From: Candidatus Methanomethylophilaceae archaeon
GTDB lineage: Archaea; Thermoplasmatota; Thermoplasmata; Methanomassiliicoccales; Methanomethylophilaceae
DNA length: 14,297 bases
Assembly: GCA_016297775.1 (NCBI GenBank)
Contig: JAEDGA010000030.1
Coordinates: 1-14,297 of the forward strand
Direction: 5' to 3'
Position 1 is the stretch's first letter. Each line of letters begins with the position of its first letter. Below are positions 1 to 5,730 of the stretch, in pieces. The notes under the pieces are model-generated. The model worked only from the letters and a program-made list of their open reading frames with translations, did not search any database and was not told the origin of the DNA. Position numbers and translations under genes: made by a program.

Positions 1-188
1 TCGACCAGTTTTCCGAGATAACCGGAGACCTTCTCCCTCTTCTTGGTGGCCGAGTTATATCTGGTCGTCTGATAATATACATAGTAGGAATTGCCGGATT
101 TCTTCACATCGAAGCATTTCCTGCCGCCTTCCTTCTCCTTTCTGATCCAATCCTGGACCCACTGATCGTACTCGGACCTCTGTACCAT
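1..188 (-). CDS. Transposase-like protein, N-terminal fragment (cut by window edge)
   Basis: The first 62 codons are visible; the rest lies beyond base 1. The fragment begins MVQRSEYDQWVQDWI and contains GNSYYVYYQTT followed by a lysine-rich stretch and SGYLGKL. This pattern (a Tyr-rich strand, a KKxxK stretch, then a G-Y-x-G turn) resembles the start of DDE transposases of the IS1634/IS4 type that are common in methanogens. The catalytic DDE residues are not in view, so the family call is inference. A TATA box lies about 26 bases upstream of the ATG, so the transcript is probably leaderless. The DNA around the promoter is much richer in A+T than the rest of the window, which fits acquired DNA. 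A competing frame that opens at 240 was not chosen because its start lies upstream of the TATA box. Confidence 0.5.
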   Translation of the reverse strand, partial: MVQRSEYDQWVQDWIRKEKEGGRKCFDVKKSGNSYYVYYQTTRYNSATKKREKVSGYLGKLV

Positions 189-207
189 GATTATTGTAAC
201 AAATTAT

Positions 208-219
208 GCGTATATATAC
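208..219 (-). promoter_or_regulatory. TATA box of the transposase-like gene
   Basis: On the minus strand the sequence reads GGTATATATACG. Its centre is about 26 bases from the ATG at 188, the usual archaeal distance from TATA box to transcription start, which implies a leaderless mRNA. Confidence 0.5.
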
Positions 220-220
220 C

Positions 221-257
221 ATACCGTATAAGTTTTTCAAAGAAAGTTATACGGTAT
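221..257. repeat. 11-bp perfect inverted repeat with 15-base spacer
   Basis: ATACCGTATAA at 221-231 is exactly complementary to TTATACGGTAT at 247-257. It lies directly upstream of the TATA box of the transposase-like gene. It could be an operator, a hairpin in the end of an insertion sequence, or part of a terminal inverted repeat. The sequence alone does not decide. Confidence 0.7.
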
Positions 258-371
258 CCACAAAAACACATGAATTTCTACAATAGATGAAAGAAAACCG
301 GATGCTCGCGTCAGAAGGTATTAAGGGGTTTGGGAAAGGGTTTCAGGAGTAGCTGATCGTCATCCGAGTAA

Positions 372-1010
372 TCAGATTCCGAGGAATGCTGCTGCGACGT
401 GGGATGCCTCGACTGCGTCGTAGGACCATCCGTCCGCACCGATCTGGTCTGCGAACTCTTTGGAGGTCGCTCCACCACCGATCATGGTCTTGATGGCTCC
501 CTTCTTTCCGGCCTCCTTGAGGTCTGCCTCGACCTGCTTCATTCCGGCGAGGGTGGGGGTCATGAGAGTGGAGGTTGCGATGATCTGTGCGTTGTTGTCG
601 ATCGCGGATGCGATGATGTCCTTGATGGGGATGTCCTTACCCATGTCGATGACGTTGAGTCCGAGTCCGGTCAGCATGGCCTTGACGATGTTCTTTCCGA
701 TGTCGTGAACATCTCCCTCGACGACTGCGAGAACGACGGTTCCCTTGGATGCGGATCCGTCTCCCTGAAGGAGGGGCAGGCAGAGGTTGAGTCCCTGGTA
801 GAGGGTGTTGGCTGCGAGAAGGACCTGGGGCAGGAAGTACTTCTTGGAGGCGTAGAGGTCTCCGACGATTCCCATTGCCTTGGAGAGACCCTCAAAGATG
901 ATGGTCTTTGCATCGATTCCCTCGTCGAGGCAGGCCTGGGTTGCGGCCTTTGCTTCCTTAATCTTTCCCTTTACGACAATGTCGATAAGTGCGTCCATGT
1001 TTGCGCTCAT
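372..1010 (-). CDS. Methyltransferase cognate corrinoid protein (MtmC/MtbC/MttC-like)
   Basis: This 212-residue cytoplasmic protein carries a cobalamin that takes a methyl group from a substrate-specific methyltransferase and passes it to a second enzyme that methylates coenzyme M. Residues 1-85 form the helical cap (FLPQVLLAANT at 59-69). The B12-binding Rossmann domain follows, with the cobalt-ligand motif GDVHDIGKN at 99-107 (His102 is the lower ligand), STLMTPT at 137-143 and the glycine turn MIGGG at 176-180. The length fits the methylamine corrinoid proteins better than the longer MtaC, but the substrate cannot be fixed from sequence. No methyltransferase gene stands beside it. The start is set by a strong Shine-Dalgarno site, GGAGG at 1018-1022, seven bases from the ATG. 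A palindrome in the promoter suggests regulation. Confidence 0.9.
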   Translation of the reverse strand: MSANMDALIDIVVKGKIKEAKAATQACLDEGIDAKTIIFEGLSKAMGIVGDLYASKKYFLPQVLLAANTLYQGLNLCLPLLQGDGSASKGTVVLAVVEGDVHDIGKNIVKAMLTGLGLNVIDMGKDIPIKDIIASAIDNNAQIIATSTLMTPTLAGMKQVEADLKEAGKKGAIKTMIGGGATSKEFADQIGADGWSYDAVEASHVAAAFLGI

Positions 1011-1017
1011 TGTAATT

Positions 1018-1022
1018 CCTCC
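1018..1022 (-). promoter_or_regulatory. Shine-Dalgarno site of the corrinoid protein gene
   Basis: The minus strand reads GGAGG seven bases before the ATG at 1010. It shows that this gene is translated from a leadered mRNA, unlike several others in the window. Confidence 0.75.
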
Positions 1023-1094
1023 AACCTTTTCAGGCTGTGATTGATGATTGTCGGGAAGTGACTTAAAGACTATGATGGATGGTTAATATATCCT

Positions 1095-1111
1095 ACTCTT
1101 ATAATAAGAGT
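1095..1111. promoter_or_regulatory. Perfect 17-bp palindrome in the corrinoid gene promoter
   Basis: ACTCTTATAATAAGAGT is two perfect 8-base arms around one central A. It lies between two AT-rich promoter candidates of the corrinoid gene, at the transcription start expected from the upstream one. Its symmetry suits a dimeric regulator; this role is inferred. Confidence 0.55.
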
Positions 1112-1119
1112 CCGTGAAT

Positions 1120-1132
1120 CTATATTTAAAAG
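1120..1132 (-). promoter_or_regulatory. TATA box of the corrinoid protein gene
   Basis: The minus strand reads CTTTTAAATATAG, a good archaeal TATA box, and predicts a transcription start near 1100 with a leader of about 90 bases. A second candidate, GATATATTAA, lies at 1082-1091 and would give a leader of about 50 bases. Confidence 0.5.
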
Positions 1133-1145
1133 TATTCCTAAATGG

Positions 1146-1871
1146 TCAAATGTATAACTCGGACGCCCCGCCCAGTTCGCCGAGCTCCATGAGGCCGAGA
1201 TCCGAGATGCCGTAGAGCTCCGCGGAGGCCATATCGCACGACCTGCAGGCAGGGGACATGAAGTCCTCCTGCAATCCCGAGGAGAAATCTGTTCCCGACG
1301 ACAGGAAGCTGAAGGGAGGGATCACCAAAACCCCTTCCTTGCGCGCGTACATGAAACACTGCATCTTTATCCCGCCGCACATGGAGCCCGATATCCTCAC
1401 CGAAGGATGCTCGTGTCCGATCACCACCGGACGTACGCCGGAATCCACATGGCCGTGCTCCAGCCTATAACCTCCGACGTCGTAGTAGTCCACCACGTCT
1501 ATCCCCATATCGGCGACGATGTTCTGCACGTAGTTGTCATGGTTACCCTTCACGATGACGGGTTCCGCCGCATCCGCTATCAGACGGACGATGTTCCTGA
1601 CCTCCTCCTTGCCCTCGAACTTGGCGCGTCTGAAATCATGCTTTATATCCCCCAGAAGGACCACGGTCCTGGGTTCGTACTTCTCCAGGATGCGGTTGAG
1701 GAGTTCGCGTATGGATTCCGTGTTCAGACGCGGCAGGTACATACCCTCGTCCTCCAATGCCCTCTCGTATCCCAGATGCAGGTCGCCGATGACCAGTACC
1801 TTCTCTCTGTCGAACACCACGCACCTGTCGTTGGTGATCCTCACACCCGGTTCGATCTCCTTGGAATCCAT
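1146..1871 (-). CDS. ICC-like metallophosphoesterase (COG1407, SbcD-related)
   Basis: This 241-residue protein belongs to the calcineurin-like phosphoesterases, enzymes that use two metal ions to cut phosphodiester or phosphomonoester bonds. The full motif series is visible: GDLHLG at 29-34 (Asp30, His32), GDIKH at 74-78, KGNHD at 108-112, EHGH at 138-141 and GHEH at 152-155. The region VLVIPPFSFLSSGTD at 181-195 is typical of the archaeal COG1407 branch. The substrate of that branch is not well defined; a nuclease role is likely from family resemblance to SbcD. The minus-strand frame stays open far upstream, but only these 241 residues look like the family, so I chose the ATG at 1871. The gene diverges from a DEDD exonuclease and apparently shares its TATA box. 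A Cys pair (209, 212) near the C-terminus is unexplained. Confidence 0.85.
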   Translation of the reverse strand: MDSKEIEPGVRITNDRCVVFDREKVLVIGDLHLGYERALEDEGMYLPRLNTESIRELLNRILEKYEPRTVVLLGDIKHDFRRAKFEGKEEVRNIVRLIADAAEPVIVKGNHDNYVQNIVADMGIDVVDYYDVGGYRLEHGHVDSGVRPVVIGHEHPSVRISGSMCGGIKMQCFMYARKEGVLVIPPFSFLSSGTDFSSGLQEDFMSPACRSCDMASAELYGISDLGLMELGELGGASELYI

Positions 1872-1924
1872 GTACCTGGGAATGTCCGAATCATAGATTA
1901 GGGTAGCGTCCGCGTAAGGGGGCA

Positions 1925-1938
1925 CAATATAATAAAGG
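1925..1938. promoter_or_regulatory. Shared TATA box for divergent genes
   Basis: The plus strand reads CAATATAATAAAG and the minus strand reads CTTTATTATATTG, so the same element looks like a TATA box in both directions. It is the only AT-rich element between the phosphoesterase start (1871) and the exonuclease start (1959). On the plus strand its centre is about 27 bases before the ATG at 1959. Confidence 0.6.
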
Positions 1939-1958
1939 CATAAGAGATGGTGGCAAGC

Positions 1959-2729
1959 ATGATAGAGAGCACCTTTCAGATCCTTCCTCGCCTTGGACCG
2001 AAGAAGGAGACCATGCTGTGGGAGTCCGGGATCAGAAGATGGTGCGATTTCATAGACTGCGATTGCGTATGCAACTTCAAGGGCGATGTCAAATCCCGCA
2101 TGGATTCGCAGCTGAACTACGCGTACGAACTGCTGGATTCCGGGGACTGTTCCGGTCTCGGCAACATGCTGAAACCCAGGGAGCACTGGAGGCTCTTCGA
2201 CCGCTTCAAGGGATCCGTGGGATATCTCGACATCGAGACGGACGGGTTGGACCGCGATTCGGAGGTCACGGTGGTCACCATCCACAAGAAGGGCGGAACG
2301 GTCACGCTGGTGAACGGACAGGGGTTGGATGCCGGATCGCTGAAGGATGCCATGTCCGACGTGTCCATGCTGGTGACGTTCAACGGAAGATGCTTCGACG
2401 TACCCGTTCTCCGTTACAGCTTCCCGGAGGTGGATTGGGACATCCCACACTTCGATCTCAGATTCGGATGCAAGGACGTGGGCCTCAAAGGAGGACTGAA
2501 ATCCATAGAGAAGGAGATAGGCATCGCCAGGTCCGATGACATATCCGACGTGGACGGTTTCGAGGCCGTCAGATTGTGGAAGAGATGGACCAGGGACGGG
2601 GACAGGGACAGTCTCGATCGCCTGGTGGAATACAACAGGGCGGACACGGTGAATCTTGAGGTCCTCGCCGACACCGTCTACCCTAGGCTGGTGAAGGAAT
2701 ATGCAGGATTTGTCGACGATACATCCTGA
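1959..2729 (+). CDS. DEDD-family 3'-5' exonuclease with ribonuclease H-like fold (YprB-like)
   Basis: The 256-residue protein has a short helical N-terminal part (LPRLGPKKETMLWESGI, residues 9-25) that resembles a helix-hairpin-helix, followed by a DEDD nuclease domain. The metal-binding residues can be seen: DIETDG at 91-96 (Asp91, Glu93), FNGRCFD at 131-137 (Asp137) and EYNRAD at 214-219 (Tyr215, Asp219), which makes it the DEDDy type. It should remove nucleotides from nucleic acid ends; whether the substrate is DNA or RNA is unknown. An in-frame ATG at 1947 exists, but it lies too close to the TATA box to be transcribed, and family members begin at the MIxxTF segment, so I chose 1959. GGTGG at 1948-1952 could serve as a ribosome site if transcription starts earlier. 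The last 29 bases overlap the RecJ-like gene. Confidence 0.8.
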   Translation: MIESTFQILPRLGPKKETMLWESGIRRWCDFIDCDCVCNFKGDVKSRMDSQLNYAYELLDSGDCSGLGNMLKPREHWRLFDRFKGSVGYLDIETDGLDRDSEVTVVTIHKKGGTVTLVNGQGLDAGSLKDAMSDVSMLVTFNGRCFDVPVLRYSFPEVDWDIPHFDLRFGCKDVGLKGGLKSIEKEIGIARSDDISDVDGFEAVRLWKRWTRDGDRDSLDRLVEYNRADTVNLEVLADTVYPRLVKEYAGFVDDTS

Positions 2730-4392
2730 CCTTCCGGGGATGGTGTCCCGTGCGGCGGATGCCGTGAGGAATGCGGACGACATACTGATAGTGTCGCACA
2801 TAGACGCCGACGGCATCACCAGTGCCGCCATAGCGTACAGCACCTGCATACGCAGGAAGATGTCCGTCATGAGACACACGGCCCTGGAGACGTCCAAGGG
2901 CAAGCTGACCGAGAAGAAGCTGAAGGACAGATACGATGCCGTGATGAAGCGTACGGACGGCAACACCGAGCGCCGCATACGCGACATGGCCGAGATATAC
3001 ACATCCGCGGAGGCCGTTCTGAAGGATGGTTGCGTGGACCCCGTATCGGTGAACGCCGTGATGGCGGATGCGAAGAGGTGTTTGGACAGGGACATGCGCG
3101 GACTCGCCGAAGCGAAGGTGAAGGTGAGGTTCGCGAAGAAGATGGATCCCGATACCATCAGGATGATACGTTCGGACGGATCGTCACTGGTATGGATCTG
3201 CGACCTCGGAAGCGGATACAAGGGTCAGATGTGCCGCGACGACATCCTGATCACGGATCATCACGTCCCGGATTCCAACGGCGGACCGGATACGCAGGAT
3301 GACAGACAGACCAGGCTGTGGTTCACCTTCGACATACAGGAGATAAATCCGGTGAACATCGGCATGGAGGGATCCACCCAGGGATGCGGCGCCAGCGTCA
3401 CGTATCTCGTGGCGAGGGAGGTCGACCCGGACAACAGGGACCTGGCGCAGCTGGCCGTGGTGGGAGCGTGCGGGGATATGCAGGACCTGCCCATCAAAGG
3501 CCTGACCGGCATCAACGCGATAGCTCTGAAGGATGCCGAGGAGAACGGGGACGTGGTCGCGGAAGAGGACCTGAGATTCTTCGGTCGCGAGACCAGGCCC
3601 CTCATCAACTACCTGAAGTACAGCGGGGACCCGGAGATCCCGGGGATCTCCGACGACGGCGTGGGGTGCTCCAAACTCCTGAGGTCCTTGGACATAGAAC
3701 TGAAGGATGACGGTGCGTTCAGGACCTGGAACGATTTGAATCCAGACGAGAAGGAGAGGGTCACCAGGTCGATACTCGACAGACTTAACGGGGAGGCCCA
3801 GGGCAGGGCGTACGGTTTCGCATACACCCTTCCGAGATACCCGCGCCACACGGAATACAGGGATGCGAAGGAGTTCGCCACCATGCTGAACTCCTGCGGA
3901 CGTTACGACGACGCCGAGACGGGTATGCAGGTGTGCATCGAAGGCCGCAACGCGTCCGAGGAGCTTCTCAAGAGGGTGAAGAGGCACCGCTCCGAACATA
4001 CCGAGAACATCAACAGGTGCACCCAGTACATACTGGAGAACGATATGATTCGGACGTGCAGGAACATAAGGTACTTCTTCGCGGGAGACAGCGTGGAGGA
4101 GACCGTGGTCGGCATCGTTGCGGGTTCGTTGTTGAGCAAGGATCCGGAGAGATACGGTATGCCAATGATGGGATTCGTGGACACGGATGACGGTGTGAAA
4201 GTGTCCGCAAGAGCCGACAGATCCCTTGTGAAGAGGGGGTTGGACCTGTCCGCGGTGATGAACAAGGCCGCAGGCATGGTGGGCGGATACGGCGGCGGCC
4301 ACAACATCGCCGCCGGTGCCACCATCCCGAAAGGGACGGAGAAGAGGTTTCTCGATGTCGCCAACGACATCATGCTGATACAGATCGTGTGA
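2701..4392 (+). CDS. RecJ-like single-strand exonuclease (DHH/DHHA1 family)
   Basis: This 563-residue protein is an archaeal RecJ-type nuclease or phosphoesterase, the family that includes the replisome-associated GAN protein and acts on single-stranded DNA or RNA ends. Motifs in order: SHIDADG at 32-38, CDLGSG at 167-172, the signature TDHH at 185-188, GDMQD at 258-262, and the DHHA1 substrate-binding loop GGYGGGHN at 528-535. About 130 residues separate the first motif from the DLG motif, clearly more than in a typical RecJ, because of a charged and probably helical insertion at roughly 62-145. The start at 2701 is supported by GGTGA seven to eleven bases upstream, inside the preceding exonuclease gene. 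The 29-base overlap suggests coupled translation and a common process for the two nucleases. The gene ends one base from the end of argF. Confidence 0.88.
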   Translation: MQDLSTIHPDLPGMVSRAADAVRNADDILIVSHIDADGITSAAIAYSTCIRRKMSVMRHTALETSKGKLTEKKLKDRYDAVMKRTDGNTERRIRDMAEIYTSAEAVLKDGCVDPVSVNAVMADAKRCLDRDMRGLAEAKVKVRFAKKMDPDTIRMIRSDGSSLVWICDLGSGYKGQMCRDDILITDHHVPDSNGGPDTQDDRQTRLWFTFDIQEINPVNIGMEGSTQGCGASVTYLVAREVDPDNRDLAQLAVVGACGDMQDLPIKGLTGINAIALKDAEENGDVVAEEDLRFFGRETRPLINYLKYSGDPEIPGISDDGVGCSKLLRSLDIELKDDGAFRTWNDLNPDEKERVTRSILDRLNGEAQGRAYGFAYTLPRYPRHTEYRDAKEFATMLNSCGRYDDAETGMQVCIEGRNASEELLKRVKRHRSEHTENINRCTQYILENDMIRTCRNIRYFFAGDSVEETVVGIVAGSLLSKDPERYGMPMMGFVDTDDGVKVSARADRSLVKRGLDLSAVMNKAAGMVGGYGGGHNIAAGATIPKGTEKRFLDVANDIMLIQIV

Positions 4393-4393
4393 T

Positions 4394-5311
4394 TCAATCC
4401 TTCATCACGGTGTACAGCACCGCCTTCTGTGCGTGGAGACGGTTCTCGGCCTCGTCGAATACGACGCTCTGGGGCCCGTCCATGACCTCGGCGGTAATCT
4501 CCTGTCCGCGGTGTGCGGGGAGACAGTGCATCACGATACAGTCGGGCTTCGCTATGGAGAGGAGCTCGCTGTTGATCTGGTAGTCGTGGAAGATCCTGAC
4601 GGCCTCCTCGAGAGGGGTGTCGTCACCCATGGAGATCCAGGTGTCCGTGTAAAGGACGTCCGCATCCTTGCAGGCCTCCTTGGGCTCGTGCGATGCGATG
4701 ATCTTGCTTCCGTTCGCATCCGCGATCCTGGACGCGTTCAGCATGATCTCGGCGTTGGGCATCCTGGTGGCGGGACAGCATGCGACCATGTCCATTCCCA
4801 TGATGGCACATGCGTACAGCAGGGAGTTGCAGACGTTGTTACCGTCTCCCAGGTAGACCAGTTTCTTTCCGCGGAACCCTCCCTTCTTCTCCTTGATGGT
4901 GACCATGTCGGCGAGTGCCTGGCAGGGGTGCTCGAGATCGTCCAATCCGCTGATGACGGGGACGGATGCGTTCTCTCCGAGACGGTCCATCACCTTGTAG
5001 TTGAATGCGCGGTACATGATACCGTGGACGAACCTGCTCATGACGTGTGCGGTGTCCTCGACGGTCTCGCCGTGTCCCATCTGCATCTTGGTGGCCTCGA
5101 TGTAGAGTGCGTGTCCTCCCAGCTCGCTGATGGCGACGTCGAACGAGATCCTGGTCCTGGTGCTGGGTTTCTCGAAGATCATCGCGAGCGTCTTTCCCTT
5201 GAGGGGATCGCCGTGGTGTCCGCGCTCCTTCTTGAGCTTGATCGCGAGGTCGACCAGCTCGGGCATATCGTCCTTCATATCCAAAACGGAGATTATGTCT
5301 CTCTTGGCCAT
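4394..5311 (-). CDS. argF: Ornithine carbamoyltransferase
   Basis: This 305-residue enzyme joins carbamoyl phosphate and ornithine to give citrulline in arginine synthesis, normally as a cytoplasmic trimer. The carbamoyl phosphate site is STRTR at 50-54 with HPCQ at 128-131. The ornithine side is shown by DTWISMG at 223-229, which separates it from aspartate carbamoyltransferase, and by MHCLPAHRG at 261-269. The length is usual for the family and the protein is complete. GGGGAG at 5322-5327 lies ten bases upstream of the ATG and could be a ribosome site, yet the best TATA box is so close that transcription may start almost at the ATG. No other arginine gene lies nearby. It converges on the RecJ-like gene with a single base between the stop codons, leaving no room for separate terminators. 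Confidence 0.95.
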   Translation of the reverse strand: MAKRDIISVLDMKDDMPELVDLAIKLKKERGHHGDPLKGKTLAMIFEKPSTRTRISFDVAISELGGHALYIEATKMQMGHGETVEDTAHVMSRFVHGIMYRAFNYKVMDRLGENASVPVISGLDDLEHPCQALADMVTIKEKKGGFRGKKLVYLGDGNNVCNSLLYACAIMGMDMVACCPATRMPNAEIMLNASRIADANGSKIIASHEPKEACKDADVLYTDTWISMGDDTPLEEAVRIFHDYQINSELLSIAKPDCIVMHCLPAHRGQEITAEVMDGPQSVVFDEAENRLHAQKAVLYTVMKD

Positions 5312-5333
5312 GATATATCGACTCCCCTAGAAA

Positions 5334-5344
5334 CTACATAAACC
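5334..5344 (-). promoter_or_regulatory. Candidate TATA box of argF
   Basis: The minus strand reads GGTTTATGTAG. Its position predicts transcription starting within a few bases of the ATG at 5311, which conflicts with the Shine-Dalgarno-like GGGGAG at 5322-5327. One of the two signals is probably not used. Confidence 0.4.
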
Positions 5345-5390
5345 ATTTGCTCAAAAATGGACAAAAACAATCATGTTTTGACCGATACGT

Positions 5391-5418
5391 CATATCATCC
5401 GATGCATGCGATGATATG
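5391..5418. repeat. 9-bp inverted repeat, potential hairpin
   Basis: CATATCATC at 5391-5399 is complementary to GATGATATG at 5410-5418 around a 10-base loop that itself contains the palindrome GCATGC. With a bulged G the stem extends through GTC and GAC. It lies about 80 bases upstream of the argF start. No function is evident. Confidence 0.55.
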
Positions 5419-5496
5419 GACATCCTTCCGGACGGACCCGTAAGGAGGGCCTATCAGGATGTTTCGGACGTATATCCTCCATATCGTCACCGTTGC

Positions 5497-5525
5497 GGAT
5501 ACGATACCGTGCATACCACGTATCC
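5497..5525. repeat. 7-bp inverted repeat, potential hairpin
   Basis: GGATACG at 5497-5503 pairs with CGTATCC at 5519-5525. An alternative small stem, CGTG with CACG, lies inside (5508-5520) and competes with it. It is a modest signal. Confidence 0.35.
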
Positions 5526-5583
5526 CGAAAGAGAGGGACGTGACGTCTAGGATGTTATCAGGAATGTTCCAACGGCCATAAGA

Positions 5584-5593
5584 TTTATCTATT
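5584..5593 (+). promoter_or_regulatory. TATA box of tRNA-His
   Basis: TTTATCTATT preceded by AAGA, centred about 32 bases before the first tRNA base. This gives a predicted 5' leader of only a few bases. It may also drive rtcB. Confidence 0.55.
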
Positions 5594-5619
5594 ACGATTA
5601 GTTGATGGGATTTACAGAT

Positions 5620-5697
5620 GGCCTGAGTAGGGTAGCTTGGTTATCCTAGGGGATTGTGGATCCCTTGACTCGTGTTCAAATCTCGGCTCAGGCCCCA
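5620..5697 (+). tRNA. tRNA-His (anticodon GUG)
   Basis: The cloverleaf is complete. The acceptor stem GCCTGAG (5621-5627) pairs with CTCAGGC (5687-5693). The histidine-specific extra G at position -1 is encoded (5620) opposite C73 (5694), and CCA is encoded at 5695-5697. The D arm (5630-5647) has G18-G19 in its loop and a G10-U25 pair, common in archaea. The anticodon arm is GGGGA, loop TTGTGGA, TCCCT, with GTG at 5656-5658. The T loop is TTCAAAT. The T stem, TCGTG with CTCGG, has one U-U mismatch (positions 52 and 62) and a wobble pair at its base. There is no intron. Confidence 0.93.
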
Positions 5698-5717
5698 CCT
5701 GTCTATTCTTTGTCCGT

Positions 5718-5722
5718 GAGGT
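5718..5722 (+). promoter_or_regulatory. Shine-Dalgarno site of rtcB
   Basis: GAGGT eight bases before the ATG at 5731. It fixes this start against earlier in-frame codons that fall inside the tRNA gene. Confidence 0.65.
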
Positions 5723-5730
5723 ACCATATC

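Larger units (their letters stand above)
5312..5619. other. 308-base intergenic stretch without a supported gene
   Basis: The stretch holds the argF promoter at its left end and the tRNA-His promoter at its right end. Between them I see two potential hairpins (5391-5418 and 5497-5525) and one short plus-strand open frame ending in TAG at 5548-5550. That frame has no ribosome site and would use a stop codon that no other gene here uses, so I do not call it a gene. An unrecognised structured RNA or the remnant of a decayed gene is possible. Confidence 0.5.

Noticed and set aside
55..240. 61-codon minus-strand frame at the left end
   Set aside because: It would start upstream of the TATA box and runs in a different frame from the transposase-like fragment, whose composition is more protein-like.
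399..1040. Plus-strand open frame opposite the corrinoid protein gene
   Set aside because: It is antisense to a gene with a clear B12-binding motif and has no family features of its own.
1872..3221. Long minus-strand extension of the phosphoesterase frame, giving about 690 residues
   Set aside because: Only the last 241 residues carry the phosphoesterase motifs. The extension is antisense to two well-supported nuclease genes and would read through their promoter.
3184..4302. Long minus-strand open frame opposite the RecJ-like gene
   Set aside because: Its His- and Val-rich composition is that of an antisense shadow of GC-biased codons, and the plus strand has clear RecJ motifs.
5347..5550. 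Short plus-strand frame between argF and tRNA-His
   Set aside because: It begins with TTG, has no ribosome site, ends in TAG unlike every other gene here, and contains the inverted repeats.
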